This document shows positions 35,981 through 42,729 of a DNA stretch of 64,000 nucleotides, piece by piece (within the stretch, counting starts at the first letter, position 1; every line of letters starts with the position of its first letter). This stretch comes from Robertmurraya sp. FSL R5-0851. Lineage in GTDB: Bacteria > Bacillota > Bacilli > Bacillales > Cytobacillaceae. The position numbers were made by a program, and so were the translations under genes. The stretch covers positions 1,283,001 to 1,347,000 of the forward strand of contig NZ_JBBOOE010000001.1 in NCBI RefSeq assembly GCF_038002965.1, given 5' to 3'. A model generated the notes under the pieces. It was not told where the DNA came from and did no database searches. It was given only the letters and a program-made list of their open reading frames with translations.

Positions 35981-37922
35981 ATTCGAATCTCTATCACAAG
36001 AACAGCAAGAAGAACTTTTAGAAAAATATGATCCGGAAGCAGGTTCGAGAAAGTTAACAGGAATCTTTGGTTGGATTGTATTTCTGGGATTATTATCATT
36101 TTCATTATTTCAACTTTATACAGGTATATTTGGTATTCTAACAGCCCAACTGCAACGTTCTATTCATTTGGGATTTGCGCTAGCTCTTATATTTTTACTT
36201 TTTCCTGCTAGAAAAACGAAAGGGAAAAAACATAAGGTTGCTTGGTATGATGTTATATTATCGATTGCTTCTGTTGCGGTGGGTGCCTATTGGCCTCTCA
36301 TGATCGATGAGTTAGTATTACGAGTTGGTATGTTGAATGATATGGATTTTTATATTGGGCTTCTTGCCATTGTCCTAGTGCTTGAAGCAACAAGAAGGGC
36401 AGTGGGGCTACCGATTACAATTATCGCAGGTCTATTTCTTGCCTATGCTGTATACGGGCCGTATATGCCGAGCTTCTTAGCGCATCGGGGGTTATCACTT
36501 GAACGACTTGTTCAAACAATGTTTTATACAACTGAAGGAATCCTAGGTACACCATTAGGCGTTTCTTCAACGTATATCTTCTTATTCTTACTCTTTGGTG
36601 CCTTCCTTGTAAAAACAGGTGTTGGTCAGTATTTCAATGACTTAGCAGTATCCATTGCTGGTAAAAGAGTTGGTGGGCCTGCGAAAGTGGCTATTTTCTC
36701 AAGTGCTTTACAGGGAACCATTAGTGGGAGCTCAGTTGCTAACGTTGTTACGTCTGGTTCATTTACAATCCCTATGATGAAAAAGCTTGGGTATAAAAAG
36801 GATTTTGCTGGTGCAGTAGAGGCAGCTGCATCAACAGGTGGACAATTAATGCCACCAATTATGGGAGCGGCTGCCTTCCTAATGGTTGAATTCATAGGTG
36901 GAATTACGTATTGGGAGATCGCAAAAGCTGCAGCCATTCCAGCATTGTTATATTTTGCTGGAATTTGGATTATGACTCACTTCGAAGCCAAGCGACTTGG
37001 ACTAAGAGGCTTAAAAGATGAGGAAATGCCTAACCGTAAAGAGGTGCTTAAAAAGTTCTATTTATTAACACCGATTATCGCAGTTATCGTGTTAATGACA
37101 TCTGGTATGACAGTTACAAGAGCTGCACTATTTTCCATTCTTGTAGCTATTATTGTAGGAGCAATTAATAAAGAGACCCGTATAGGTATTAGAGGGATTA
37201 TTGAAGCGCTAGTGGATGGTGCAAGAACGGCGCTTGGAGTGGCAGCTGCAACGGCAGCGGCAGGTATCATAGTAGGAGTTGTAACAAAGACAGGACTAGG
37301 ATTAAAGCTTGCTAATGGGTTACTAGATCTTGCTGGTGGGGCGTTAATACCAACATTAATGTTAACCATGCTCGCAGCGATTGTGCTAGGAATGGGATCT
37401 CCGACAACAGCTAACTATGTTATTACGTCTACGATTGCAGCACCAGCGATCATATTGCTTGGCGTACCTGATTTGTCGGCACATTTATTTGTATTTTATT
37501 TCGGAATCATTGCTGACATTACACCTCCAGTTGCTTTAGCTGCATTTGCGGCAGCGGGTGTTTCTGGTGGTGAGCCAATTCGTACTGGTGTCCAATCTGC
37601 GAAGTTGGCCATTGCAGCATTTATCATTCCATATATGTTTGTTTTATCTCCAGAGTTGTTAATGATTGATACAACATGGACGTACCTTATTTGGGTCATC
37701 TTCTCGGCGCTTGCAGGGATGATGGCGATAGGTGCAGGTGTCATCGGGTATTGGATGAGAAAGTTATTCTGGTGGGAACGAATTCTTGGTATTGTTGGTG
37801 GAATTCTTCTTATCTATCCAGAAGGGGTTACTGACATCATTGGCTTGGTGACATTTGCCGTATTAGTTGCACTACAAGTATTCTTAAAAAGACCTGAGCC
37901 ATCAACAGCTTTAGGTAAGTAA
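35970..37922 (+). CDS. Fused TRAP transporter permease (4TM/12TM)
   Basis: A 650-residue fusion of DctQ-like (4 helices, about residues 30-140) and DctM-like (12 helices) TRAP subunits, typical of TAXI systems. Conserved DctM segments such as G-M-G-S-P-T-T-A-N-Y and I-T-P-P-V-A-L-A-A-F-A-A are present. It drives solute uptake with an ion gradient. The start is TTG with GGAAAGGAG nine bases upstream. The terminator at 37930 ends the operon. Confidence 0.93.
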   Translation: MTDKFESLSQEQQEELLEKYDPEAGSRKLTGIFGWIVFLGLLSFSLFQLYTGIFGILTAQLQRSIHLGFALALIFLLFPARKTKGKKHKVAWYDVILSIASVAVGAYWPLMIDELVLRVGMLNDMDFYIGLLAIVLVLEATRRAVGLPITIIAGLFLAYAVYGPYMPSFLAHRGLSLERLVQTMFYTTEGILGTPLGVSSTYIFLFLLFGAFLVKTGVGQYFNDLAVSIAGKRVGGPAKVAIFSSALQGTISGSSVANVVTSGSFTIPMMKKLGYKKDFAGAVEAAASTGGQLMPPIMGAAAFLMVEFIGGITYWEIAKAAAIPALLYFAGIWIMTHFEAKRLGLRGLKDEEMPNRKEVLKKFYLLTPIIAVIVLMTSGMTVTRAALFSILVAIIVGAINKETRIGIRGIIEALVDGARTALGVAAATAAAGIIVGVVTKTGLGLKLANGLLDLAGGALIPTLMLTMLAAIVLGMGSPTTANYVITSTIAAPAIILLGVPDLSAHLFVFYFGIIADITPPVALAAFAAAGVSGGEPIRTGVQSAKLAIAAFIIPYMFVLSPELLMIDTTWTYLIWVIFSALAGMMAIGAGVIGYWMRKLFWWERILGIVGGILLIYPEGVTDIIGLVTFAVLVALQVFLKRPEPSTALGK

Positions 37923-37929
37923 TTTATTT

Positions 37930-37958
37930 AAGAGCCTAGCTAATGTTAGGCTCTTTTT
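37930..37958 (+). terminator. Terminator of the TRAP operon
   Basis: AAGAGCCTA pairs with TAGGCTCTT around an 8-nt loop, followed by TTTTGTTTT. The end of the minus-strand WYL-like gene overlaps it. Confidence 0.85.
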
Positions 37959-38157
37959 GTTTTATTGGGAAAATAGACAATATATTATTAATTTTAAACA
38001 ATCTCCTTTGCTTTCGTAAAAAGCAATAAGCCCGGATCGTATGTGGATTGATTTCATTTACAATGATTGTTCGTTGAGTAATTTTTTGTTTGTCGGAAAG
38101 ATAGATGATCTCTAGAGGTTGCTTCTCATTTAATGCCTTTAATAAAGCTCTCTGCAT
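37936..38157 (-). CDS. Small WYL-like domain protein
   Basis: About 73 residues starting M-Q-R-A-L-L-K-A-L, with GAGGG six bases before this ATG (two earlier starts lie too close to the site). The pattern of I-Y-L-S-D-K, T-I-I-V-N-E-I-N-P-H-T-I, A-Y-C-F-L-R-K-Q-R-R-L-F-K-I resembles the core of a WYL domain without its usual HTH. Such mini-WYL proteins may bind nucleotides; function unknown. The gene is convergent with the TRAP operon. Confidence 0.6.
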   Translation of the reverse strand: MQRALLKALNEKQPLEIIYLSDKQKITQRTIIVNEINPHTIRAYCFLRKQRRLFKINNILSIFPIKQKEPNIS

Positions 38158-38227
38158 ATGCATCCCTCGCAATTTAGGTTGATATTCCTATTATATACGA
38201 ACAAATGTTCTTTATTCAATAAATGAA

Positions 38228-38255
38228 AAAAGTGTGGAAAAAATTCCACACTTTT
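38228..38255 (-). terminator. Terminator of the YozQ-like gene
   Basis: A perfect 12-bp stem AAAAGTGTGGAA / TTCCACACTTTT with a 4-nt loop; on the minus strand it ends in TTTTTC. Confidence 0.8.
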
Positions 38256-38261
38256 ATAAAA

Positions 38262-38423
38262 TCAGTCGTTCTTTTCAAGTTCTTGGTCAATCGTTCCTTC
38301 ATAATAACCATCACTTGCTTGTTCATGTGTTTGGGCTAAGCCCATTTCGAGTTGGTTTTTACTGTTGTAATCAGAGGGTTCAAATGATTTACCAGCAATT
38401 TTTGATGAGTTGTTTTTTTTCAT
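38262..38423 (-). CDS. YozQ-like (DUF4025) small protein
   Basis: A 53-residue protein: M-K-K-N-N-S-S-K-I-A-G-K-S-F-E-P-S-D-Y, then M-G-L-A-Q-T-H-E-Q-A-S-D-G-Y-Y-E-G. This matches the DUF4025/YozQ pattern (F-E-P-S-D-Y ... G-L-A-x-T-H-E-Q-A-S-D). It is polar and probably disordered. The ATG has GGCGGGA upstream and a strong terminator follows. Function unknown; YozQ-type genes occur in sporulating Bacillus. Confidence 0.65.
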   Translation of the reverse strand: MKKNNSSKIAGKSFEPSDYNSKNQLEMGLAQTHEQASDGYYEGTIDQELEKND

Positions 38424-38535
38424 TGCATTCCCGCCTTTTCATCTTTTTCCATAAAGATTCAAACTTATTTTTTGATAAAAGCGCGAAGAACATACATTCA
38501 AACTAAAAAACAACCAATATTTAATTTTTACCAGG

Positions 38536-38637
38536 TTAATTTTTTCTTATTTTAAACTTACTTCCACATTTACAAATCACACTATGTTTCAATTGCTTAA
38601 TGGGAGTTTGACACTTAGGGCATATACTGTTATGCAT
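38536..38637 (-). CDS. 33-residue zinc-ribbon protein
   Basis: A short frame with two metal-type pairs: I-C-P-K-C near residue 6-9 and C-K-C near 23-25, then a basic tail K-F-K-I-R-K-N. The start lies 16 bases after the stop of the PerR-like gene, so the two are likely co-transcribed. The ribosome site is weak (TAGGCG). Real coding is suggested by the cysteine pattern, not proven. Confidence 0.4.
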   Translation of the reverse strand: MHNSICPKCQTPIKQLKHSVICKCGSKFKIRKN

Positions 38638-38653
38638 AATAATCGCCTACTTT

Positions 38654-39088
38654 TTATTTAGTCATTTCATTGTTTTCATTACAATTTTTACATACTCCAT
38701 AAAGCTCAAGCTGATGAGAACGAATACGAAACTTCGTTAACTTATTTGCTACAGCCTCTACTTCATTTAACAATGGATATTTGAAGTCCTCGATTATACC
38801 ACATATATGACATATCACATGATAATGTTCATCTATATTAAATTCATATTTGCTAAATCCATTGCCGTAGGGTAATTCATTTAAAATTTTTAATTTCACA
38901 AACATTTTTACATTATTGTAGATGGTTGCGATACTAATAGTAGGGAGTTGTAAATGGATATCATCGACAGTTGGATGACCTTTTATTGAAGCAATTGTTC
39001 GTAATATTAATATTCTTTGTGGTGTAATCCGTAGTCCGCGTTCTTTTAAAAAAGGAATAAGTTTATCGAAATCAAATTCGTTAGTCAT
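38654..39088 (-). CDS. Fur-family regulator, PerR-like paralogue
   Basis: A 144-residue Fur-family repressor most like PerR: G-L-R-I-T-P-Q-R, the recognition helix I-A-T-I-Y-N-N-V, and the structural zinc cysteines C93-x2-C96 and C133-x2-C136. Candidate regulatory-metal ligands are His38, Glu82, His88, His90 and Asp101. In PerR the second position is aspartate (D85), so Glu82 is a substitution. Upstream Per/Fur-type boxes suggest autoregulation. It could be a second PerR or a related iron or peroxide sensor. Confidence 0.82.
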   Translation of the reverse strand: MTNEFDFDKLIPFLKERGLRITPQRILILRTIASIKGHPTVDDIHLQLPTISIATIYNNVKMFVKLKILNELPYGNGFSKYEFNIDEHYHVICHICGIIEDFKYPLLNEVEAVANKLTKFRIRSHQLELYGVCKNCNENNEMTK

Positions 39089-39151
39089 AAAATAGAACCT
39101 CTTTACTGGTAGATTAAAAGTTTGGGAAGTTCAAGTTGAGTATATAAATAA

Positions 39152-39166
39152 TGATAACATTTCTCA
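39152..39166. promoter_or_regulatory. Weaker Fur/Per-type box
   Basis: TGATAACATTTCTCA matches the 7-1-7 pattern TGATAAT-N-ATTATCA at 11 of 14 positions. It lies between the PerR-like gene and the better box. Confidence 0.35.
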
Positions 39167-39185
39167 TTCGAAAATCAATACTTTT

Positions 39186-39200
39186 TTATAATTATTTTAA
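39186..39200. promoter_or_regulatory. Per box upstream of the PerR-like gene
   Basis: TTATAATTATTTTAA differs from the PerR consensus TTATAATNATTATAA at one position. It lies about 100 bases before the regulator's start. Confidence 0.65.
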
Positions 39201-39260
39201 ATTGATATCTATTTTTAGTTAGTTATTAATAGAAAATGGAATGCTTGAATTGATAGGAAT

Positions 39261-39291
39261 TAAAAACGACGATCTGAATTTTTTCAGATCG
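39261..39291 (-). terminator. Terminator of the secreted-propeptide/peptide operon
   Basis: A perfect 9-bp stem CGATCTGAA / TTCAGATCG with a 4-nt loop; on the minus strand it is followed by TCGTTTTTA. Confidence 0.8.
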
Positions 39292-39300
39292 CCGAACTTT

Positions 39301-39432
39301 TTATGCTTCTTTTACAGGAGGTAAGATTGGGTGGCCTTGAGGAACATCAGAACTTGAAAAAACATAAGTGACACCTGTTGAAGCTGATAGGATAAAAGCG
39401 ATCGCAATAAAGGAATAGATAAGTTTTTTCAT
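39301..39432 (-). CDS. 43-residue secreted peptide, Phr-like architecture
   Basis: M-K-K-L-I-Y-S-F-I-A-I-A-F-I-L-S-A-S begins a signal-peptide-like hydrophobic segment of about 25 residues, followed by a short polar tail with prolines that ends P-P-V-K-E-A. GGGGGAAATT precedes the ATG. It is the second gene after the orphan propeptide and ends in a terminator. The size and layout resemble exported signalling peptide precursors (Phr type), but no rap gene is nearby, so function is open. Confidence 0.55.
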   Translation of the reverse strand: MKKLIYSFIAIAFILSASTGVTYVFSSSDVPQGHPILPPVKEA

Positions 39433-39441
39433 AATTTCCCC

Positions 39442-39759
39442 CTACTTGGGTTTCGCGTTTGCGTCTGTACGAGCTTCAAGGCTTACCTCATCCACCAGTT
39501 GAATGGTGAGATTCTTGTTTTTAAGTAAAGCATTGTACTGATTTTCGTTTACCGTTGTTGTAAACCCATCATTTCCAAAGTCCCAGCGCGATCCGTACGT
39601 TTCTTTTGCTTTACCCTTTTCGCTCTGAGGCCCTTGGATGTACACTCGATAAGTATCTTTTGAAGCACTTTCCTGCTGGGCACCTAGCGCACCGCTTGCA
39701 AATAATGATAGTCCCATTGCTGCGCTAATAAGCACCGATCCTAAAGTTCTTTTTTTCAT
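39442..39759 (-). CDS. Secreted orphan propeptide of a subtilisin-like protease
   Basis: A 105-residue protein with a clear signal peptide (M-K-K-R-T-L-G-S-V-L-I-S, cleavage near A-L-G-A). The mature part, Y-R-V-Y-I-Q-G-P and R-W-D-F-G-N-D-G-F-T-T-T-V, closely resembles the I9-type propeptide of Bacillus S8 proteases of the S41/TA41 subtilisin kind. The protease domain that should follow is absent: the frame stops cleanly at TAG, with no D-H-S catalytic segments in any frame nearby. It may be an inhibitor or foldase for a protease encoded elsewhere. Confidence 0.65.
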   Translation of the reverse strand: MKKRTLGSVLISAAMGLSLFASGALGAQQESASKDTYRVYIQGPQSEKGKAKETYGSRWDFGNDGFTTTVNENQYNALLKNKNLTIQLVDEVSLEARTDANAKPK

Positions 39760-39787
39760 GTATGAACTCCTTCACGACTTATAGGTT

Positions 39788-39839
39788 CAACCTACGAGGT
39801 TGTAAGGTAAGTATAGTAATAATTTTTAATCGAAATCAA
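39788..39839 (-). promoter_or_regulatory. SigA-type promoter and palindromic operator of the propeptide gene
   Basis: On the minus strand TTGATT and TATACT are 18 bases apart. Seven bases downstream of the -10 lies the palindrome CAACCT-N3-AGGTTG, at the expected transcription start. Its position suits a repressor. Confidence 0.5.
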
Positions 39840-39941
39840 TAGACTTGTAGAGTTAGGATGTTGGGAAAATTTTATGAAAATACAAAGGGATGTTGGATGT
39901 CTCTAAGAAAATTAAATACTTCGATTGTCTGTGGGATCATA

Positions 39942-39969
39942 TTGACAATTCTCTTATTTCAAGTATAAT
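39942..39969 (+). promoter_or_regulatory. Consensus SigA promoter of tRNA-Val
   Basis: Perfect TTGACA and perfect TATAAT with 16 bases between, ending 21 bases before the tRNA. Confidence 0.85.
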
Positions 39970-39989
39970 AAAATATGTACTTTATAAGA

Positions 39990-40062
39990 GATCTGTTAGC
40001 TCAGCTGGGAGAGCATCACCTTGACAGGGTGGGGGTCGGGGGTTCAAGTCCCTCACAGGTCA
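39990..40062 (+). tRNA. tRNA-Val (anticodon GAC)
   Basis: A complete 73-nt cloverleaf: acceptor GATCTGT pairing with ACAGGTC (one G-T), D arm GCTC / GAGC, anticodon stem TCACC / GGTGG with loop TTGACAG (anticodon GAC at 40023-40025), a 5-nt variable loop, and T arm GGGGG / CCCTC with TTCAAGT. The CCA end is not encoded. It is a single-tRNA transcript with its own consensus promoter and terminator. Confidence 0.95.
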
Positions 40063-40066
40063 TACG

Positions 40067-40107
40067 AAAAGCTCGAAACCTTTTATTTTAAGGTTTTGAG
40101 CTTTTTT
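40067..40107 (+). terminator. Terminator after tRNA-Val
   Basis: A 16-bp stem AAAAGCTCGAAACCTT with its partner (one G-T pair), 7-nt loop, six T. Confidence 0.9.
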
Positions 40108-40138
40108 CTGTTTTCCTTGAATGCTTATTCCATGGACA

Positions 40139-40168
40139 GTCACCCAATTCCAAGTGACATCATACAAT
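40139..40168 (+). promoter_or_regulatory. Possible SigE promoter of manganese catalase
   Basis: CATACAAT matches the SigE -10 consensus CATACAnT; GTCACCCA, 14 bases upstream, partly matches the -35 GTCATATT. Confidence 0.4.
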
Positions 40169-40226
40169 GTCATTGCGGTTAAAAAGCGAAATTTATAGAT
40201 ATTCATAAAAGTCGGAGGGTGGCTCG

Positions 40227-41087
40227 ATGTTTTATCATGTTAAAGAACTTCAATACCAGGCTAACCCAGAAAGACCGGATCCGCTGTTCGCTAAAAATCT
40301 GCAAGAAGTGTTAGGTGGACAATTCGGTGAGATATCTGTAGCTTTGCAATATTTATTCCAAGGATGGAATGTTCGAGGGAACGGAAAATATAAGGATTTA
40401 TTAATGGATACGGGAGCAGAGGAATTAGCTCATATTGAAATGTTAGCAACTATGATTGCTAGATTGCTAGATGGAGCTCCGGTCGGTGATTTAGAGGAAG
40501 CTGCCAAAGATCCCGTTATTGGTGCAATTTTAGGAGGAATGAACCCGCAACACGCAATTGTTTCAGGTCTGGGCGCAATGCCAGCGGATAGCGTAGGGAA
40601 TAGATGGACAGCGGATTATATAATTGCTAGCGGCAATTTGTTAGCTGACTTTAGAGCTAATTTAAATGCTGAGTCACAGGGGAGATTACAGGTAGTAAGA
40701 TTGTATGAGATGACCAATGATCGAGGGGTCAAGGATATGCTTTCTTGGTTAATTGCTCGTGACACGATGCATCAAAACCAGTGGATTGCAGCTATTAAGG
40801 AACTAGAAGCTAAAGAAAATATTGTTGTTCCAAGCACATTCCCTCGTAATTTGGAAAAAAGAGAAGTGTCACATGTGTTATTTAATCTGTCCGCTGGGAA
40901 TGAAAGTGCCAGTGGTCGATGGGCGAGTGGACCAAGTATGGATGGGGAGGGTGTTTTCCAATATGTAGAAAACCCAGTTCCTCTTGCGAAAAAGCCCAAA
41001 TTAAACCCTGCACCACCATATATTCATGATACACCACCTGCTGTACTTAAAGATACAGCGGGAAAGATTCCCCCAAATATGATGTAA
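40227..41087 (+). CDS. Manganese catalase
   Basis: A 286-residue dimanganese catalase of the ferritin-like superfamily, like B. subtilis YdbD. The five ligands are visible at positions close to those of the Lactobacillus enzyme: Glu35, Glu66, His69, Glu149 and His182. The Pro-rich C-terminal tail is normal. It converts hydrogen peroxide to water and oxygen without haem. GGAGGG precedes the ATG. A SigE-like promoter suggests mother-cell expression and a role in spore protection (inference). Confidence 0.93.
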   Translation: MFYHVKELQYQANPERPDPLFAKNLQEVLGGQFGEISVALQYLFQGWNVRGNGKYKDLLMDTGAEELAHIEMLATMIARLLDGAPVGDLEEAAKDPVIGAILGGMNPQHAIVSGLGAMPADSVGNRWTADYIIASGNLLADFRANLNAESQGRLQVVRLYEMTNDRGVKDMLSWLIARDTMHQNQWIAAIKELEAKENIVVPSTFPRNLEKREVSHVLFNLSAGNESASGRWASGPSMDGEGVFQYVENPVPLAKKPKLNPAPPYIHDTPPAVLKDTAGKIPPNMM

Positions 41088-41098
41088 AAATTTTAATA

Positions 41099-41132
41099 AA
41101 AGGCCATTATCCGTGTATGGATAATGGCCTTT
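41099..41132. terminator. Terminator between manganese catalase and the haemolysin III gene
   Basis: A perfect 14-bp stem AAAGGCCATTATCC and its complement with a 6-nt loop between convergent genes. T tracts are short on both strands. Confidence 0.75.
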
Positions 41133-41144
41133 GTTGAGCTGATT

Positions 41145-41792
41145 TTATAGTACATACATATATACGCATAGGAAGTGGGAGGTGGATCCGAGCATGATGA
41201 AAATATGAAAAATTTCATGAAACCCCATAAAACGCGATTGAAGAAATTTAGGTTTTGCTCCGTAAATAATACCACCTACTGTATAAAAAATTCCTCCTAA
41301 AACGAGCAGAAATAAACCAGTGCTGCTCAAAATCTCTGCAAGAGGAGAAGCAACAAAGATAACCATCCAACCCATCACAATATAGATGATTGTTGATAAC
41401 CAACGAGGACAACTAAACCAAATCATTTTAAATAACACACCGCAAAGAGCAGCAAATACGATAATAGAAAACAGGACCCAGCCGGTTAAACCGTTCAAAC
41501 TAATTAAACAAAAAGGAGTATATGTTCCTGCAATGAGAATAAAAATCATCGAGTGATCAAGCCTACGTAGAAAAGCAATGACTGAATCTTTTGCAACAAC
41601 CATGTGGTAGGTGGCTGAAGCTGAATAAAGTAATATCATACTTAACCCAAAAATGATAACAGACGTAATCGCCAAAGCAGAGCTTGTGGTTATGGAAGCT
41701 TTAATTACCAACGCTAAGAGGGCGATAAACGAAAGGATGGCTCCTGCTAAATGGGTTAGACCGTTGATAGGTTCTCTAATATAAGAAAGCAT
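41145..41792 (-). CDS. yplQ: Haemolysin III/PAQR-family membrane protein (YplQ-like)
   Basis: A 215-residue seven-helix PAQR protein. The start E-P-I-N-G-L-T-H-L-A-G-A and the Y-H motif in S-A-T-Y-H are family marks, with C-terminal H-E-I-F-H-I-F. The ATG has AAGGAGAG six bases upstream; an upstream start 26 codons earlier covers the promoter and is rejected. Probably a membrane hydrolase or metal-dependent enzyme; haemolytic activity is historic naming only. Confidence 0.88.
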   Translation of the reverse strand: MLSYIREPINGLTHLAGAILSFIALLALVIKASITTSSALAITSVIIFGLSMILLYSASATYHMVVAKDSVIAFLRRLDHSMIFILIAGTYTPFCLISLNGLTGWVLFSIIVFAALCGVLFKMIWFSCPRWLSTIIYIVMGWMVIFVASPLAEILSSTGLFLLVLGGIFYTVGGIIYGAKPKFLQSRFMGFHEIFHIFIMLGSTSHFLCVYMYVL

Positions 41793-41816
41793 ATGCTTCT
41801 CTCCTTTTTTCTTTAT

Positions 41817-41867
41817 GTAGTTTTTATAACTACTTATTATAGTATACGCATTACGACAACTAGTCAA
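41817..41867 (-). promoter_or_regulatory. Promoter and inverted repeat upstream of yplQ
   Basis: On the minus strand TTGACT and TACTAT are 17 bases apart. Just downstream lies the inverted repeat GTAGTT-N5-AACTAC at 41817-41833, within the leader, in the gap shared with the divergent DUF1836 gene. Confidence 0.4.
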
Positions 41868-41931
41868 CATTTACTTATAAAGATTTGTGAAGTAAAATTG
41901 ATATGTATATAGAAGAAAAAAGGAGAGAATT

Positions 41932-42501
41932 ATGAAACATCTTGACGAGTTGATTGACGAACTAGGATTGCAACAACAAATTACAATGGATGACATTCCA
42001 GCGATTGATTTATATATGGATCAAGTTATCCAATTGTTTGATCAGAAATTCAATGATACGAAAAGAAATAAAGATGAGAAATTATTAACAAAAACTATGA
42101 TAAACAATTACGCTAAGGATAAATTGTTTATTCCGATAAAAAATAAGAAGTATTCAAAGGAACACCTCATACTCATTAGTCTCATATTCCAGCTTAAGGG
42201 TGGCTTGTCCATTAATGATATTAAGACAACATTAGTTGGTTTGAACGACGGTATCCAATCAGATAATCTGGATTTAGAAAAATTCTATACATCCTATCTA
42301 AATTTGGCTATGAAGAATGTTACATCCTTTAATGAAGAGGTAAAATCACATTGGCAAGATGTGATGGAAGAGATGGAAGGTACCACTGAAGAAGATAATC
42401 TTTATTTAAAAAAAGTTCTCCTGGTCGCCTCATTAATTAATATTAGCAATCATTATCGACGAGTAGCTGAAAAACTTGTTGATGAAATAAGCATAAAATA
42501 A
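41932..42501 (+). CDS. DUF1836 protein, possible DNA-binding regulator
   Basis: A 189-residue DUF1836 protein. The segment L-T-K-T-M-I-N-N-Y-A-K-D-K-L-F and K-Y-S-K-E-H-L-I-L-I resembles a MerR-type winged helix, as described for this family. The ATG has AAAGGAGAG. It is divergent from yplQ, with an inverted repeat between them, which suggests that it controls itself or yplQ (inference). Confidence 0.8.
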   Translation: MKHLDELIDELGLQQQITMDDIPAIDLYMDQVIQLFDQKFNDTKRNKDEKLLTKTMINNYAKDKLFIPIKNKKYSKEHLILISLIFQLKGGLSINDIKTTLVGLNDGIQSDNLDLEKFYTSYLNLAMKNVTSFNEEVKSHWQDVMEEMEGTTEEDNLYLKKVLLVASLINISNHYRRVAEKLVDEISIK

Positions 42502-42571
42502 CACCGTTTTCCTTCTGGAAGATGGTGTTTTTTGTTGTCAAATCAAAAAGAAAGGGTTTACATCTGGCGAT

Positions 42572-42588
42572 TGTTAGATTATCTTACA
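42572..42588. promoter_or_regulatory. TnrA box, distal
   Basis: TGTTAGATTATCTTACA matches the TnrA/GlnR consensus TGTNANATTTTNTNACA at all defined positions but one. Confidence 0.65.
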
Positions 42589-42617
42589 TGGTATTTTCAG
42601 AATGTTTGTAAATAATA

Positions 42618-42645
42618 TTGACTCTTTGTGGATATCGTTTAAAAT
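42618..42645 (+). promoter_or_regulatory. SigA-type promoter of amtB
   Basis: TTGACT and TAAAAT are 16 bases apart, between the two TnrA boxes. Predicted start is near 42652. Confidence 0.5.
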
Positions 42646-42662
42646 AAACTTATTCGAACTAA

Positions 42663-42679
42663 TGTTATATTTTATGACA
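42663..42679. promoter_or_regulatory. TnrA box, proximal, exact consensus
   Basis: TGTTATATTTTATGACA fits TGTNANATTTTNTNACA at every defined position, 50 bases before the amtB start codon. Confidence 0.8.
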
Positions 42680-42729
42680 TTATACCGTTAAGTAAAGTTA
42701 CACAACAAAAATTAAGGGGGAAAAGAAAA

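Noticed and set aside
40188..40210. Per box upstream of manganese catalase
   Set aside because: TTATAGATATTCATAA has the wrong spacing and several mismatches to TTATAATNATTATAA.
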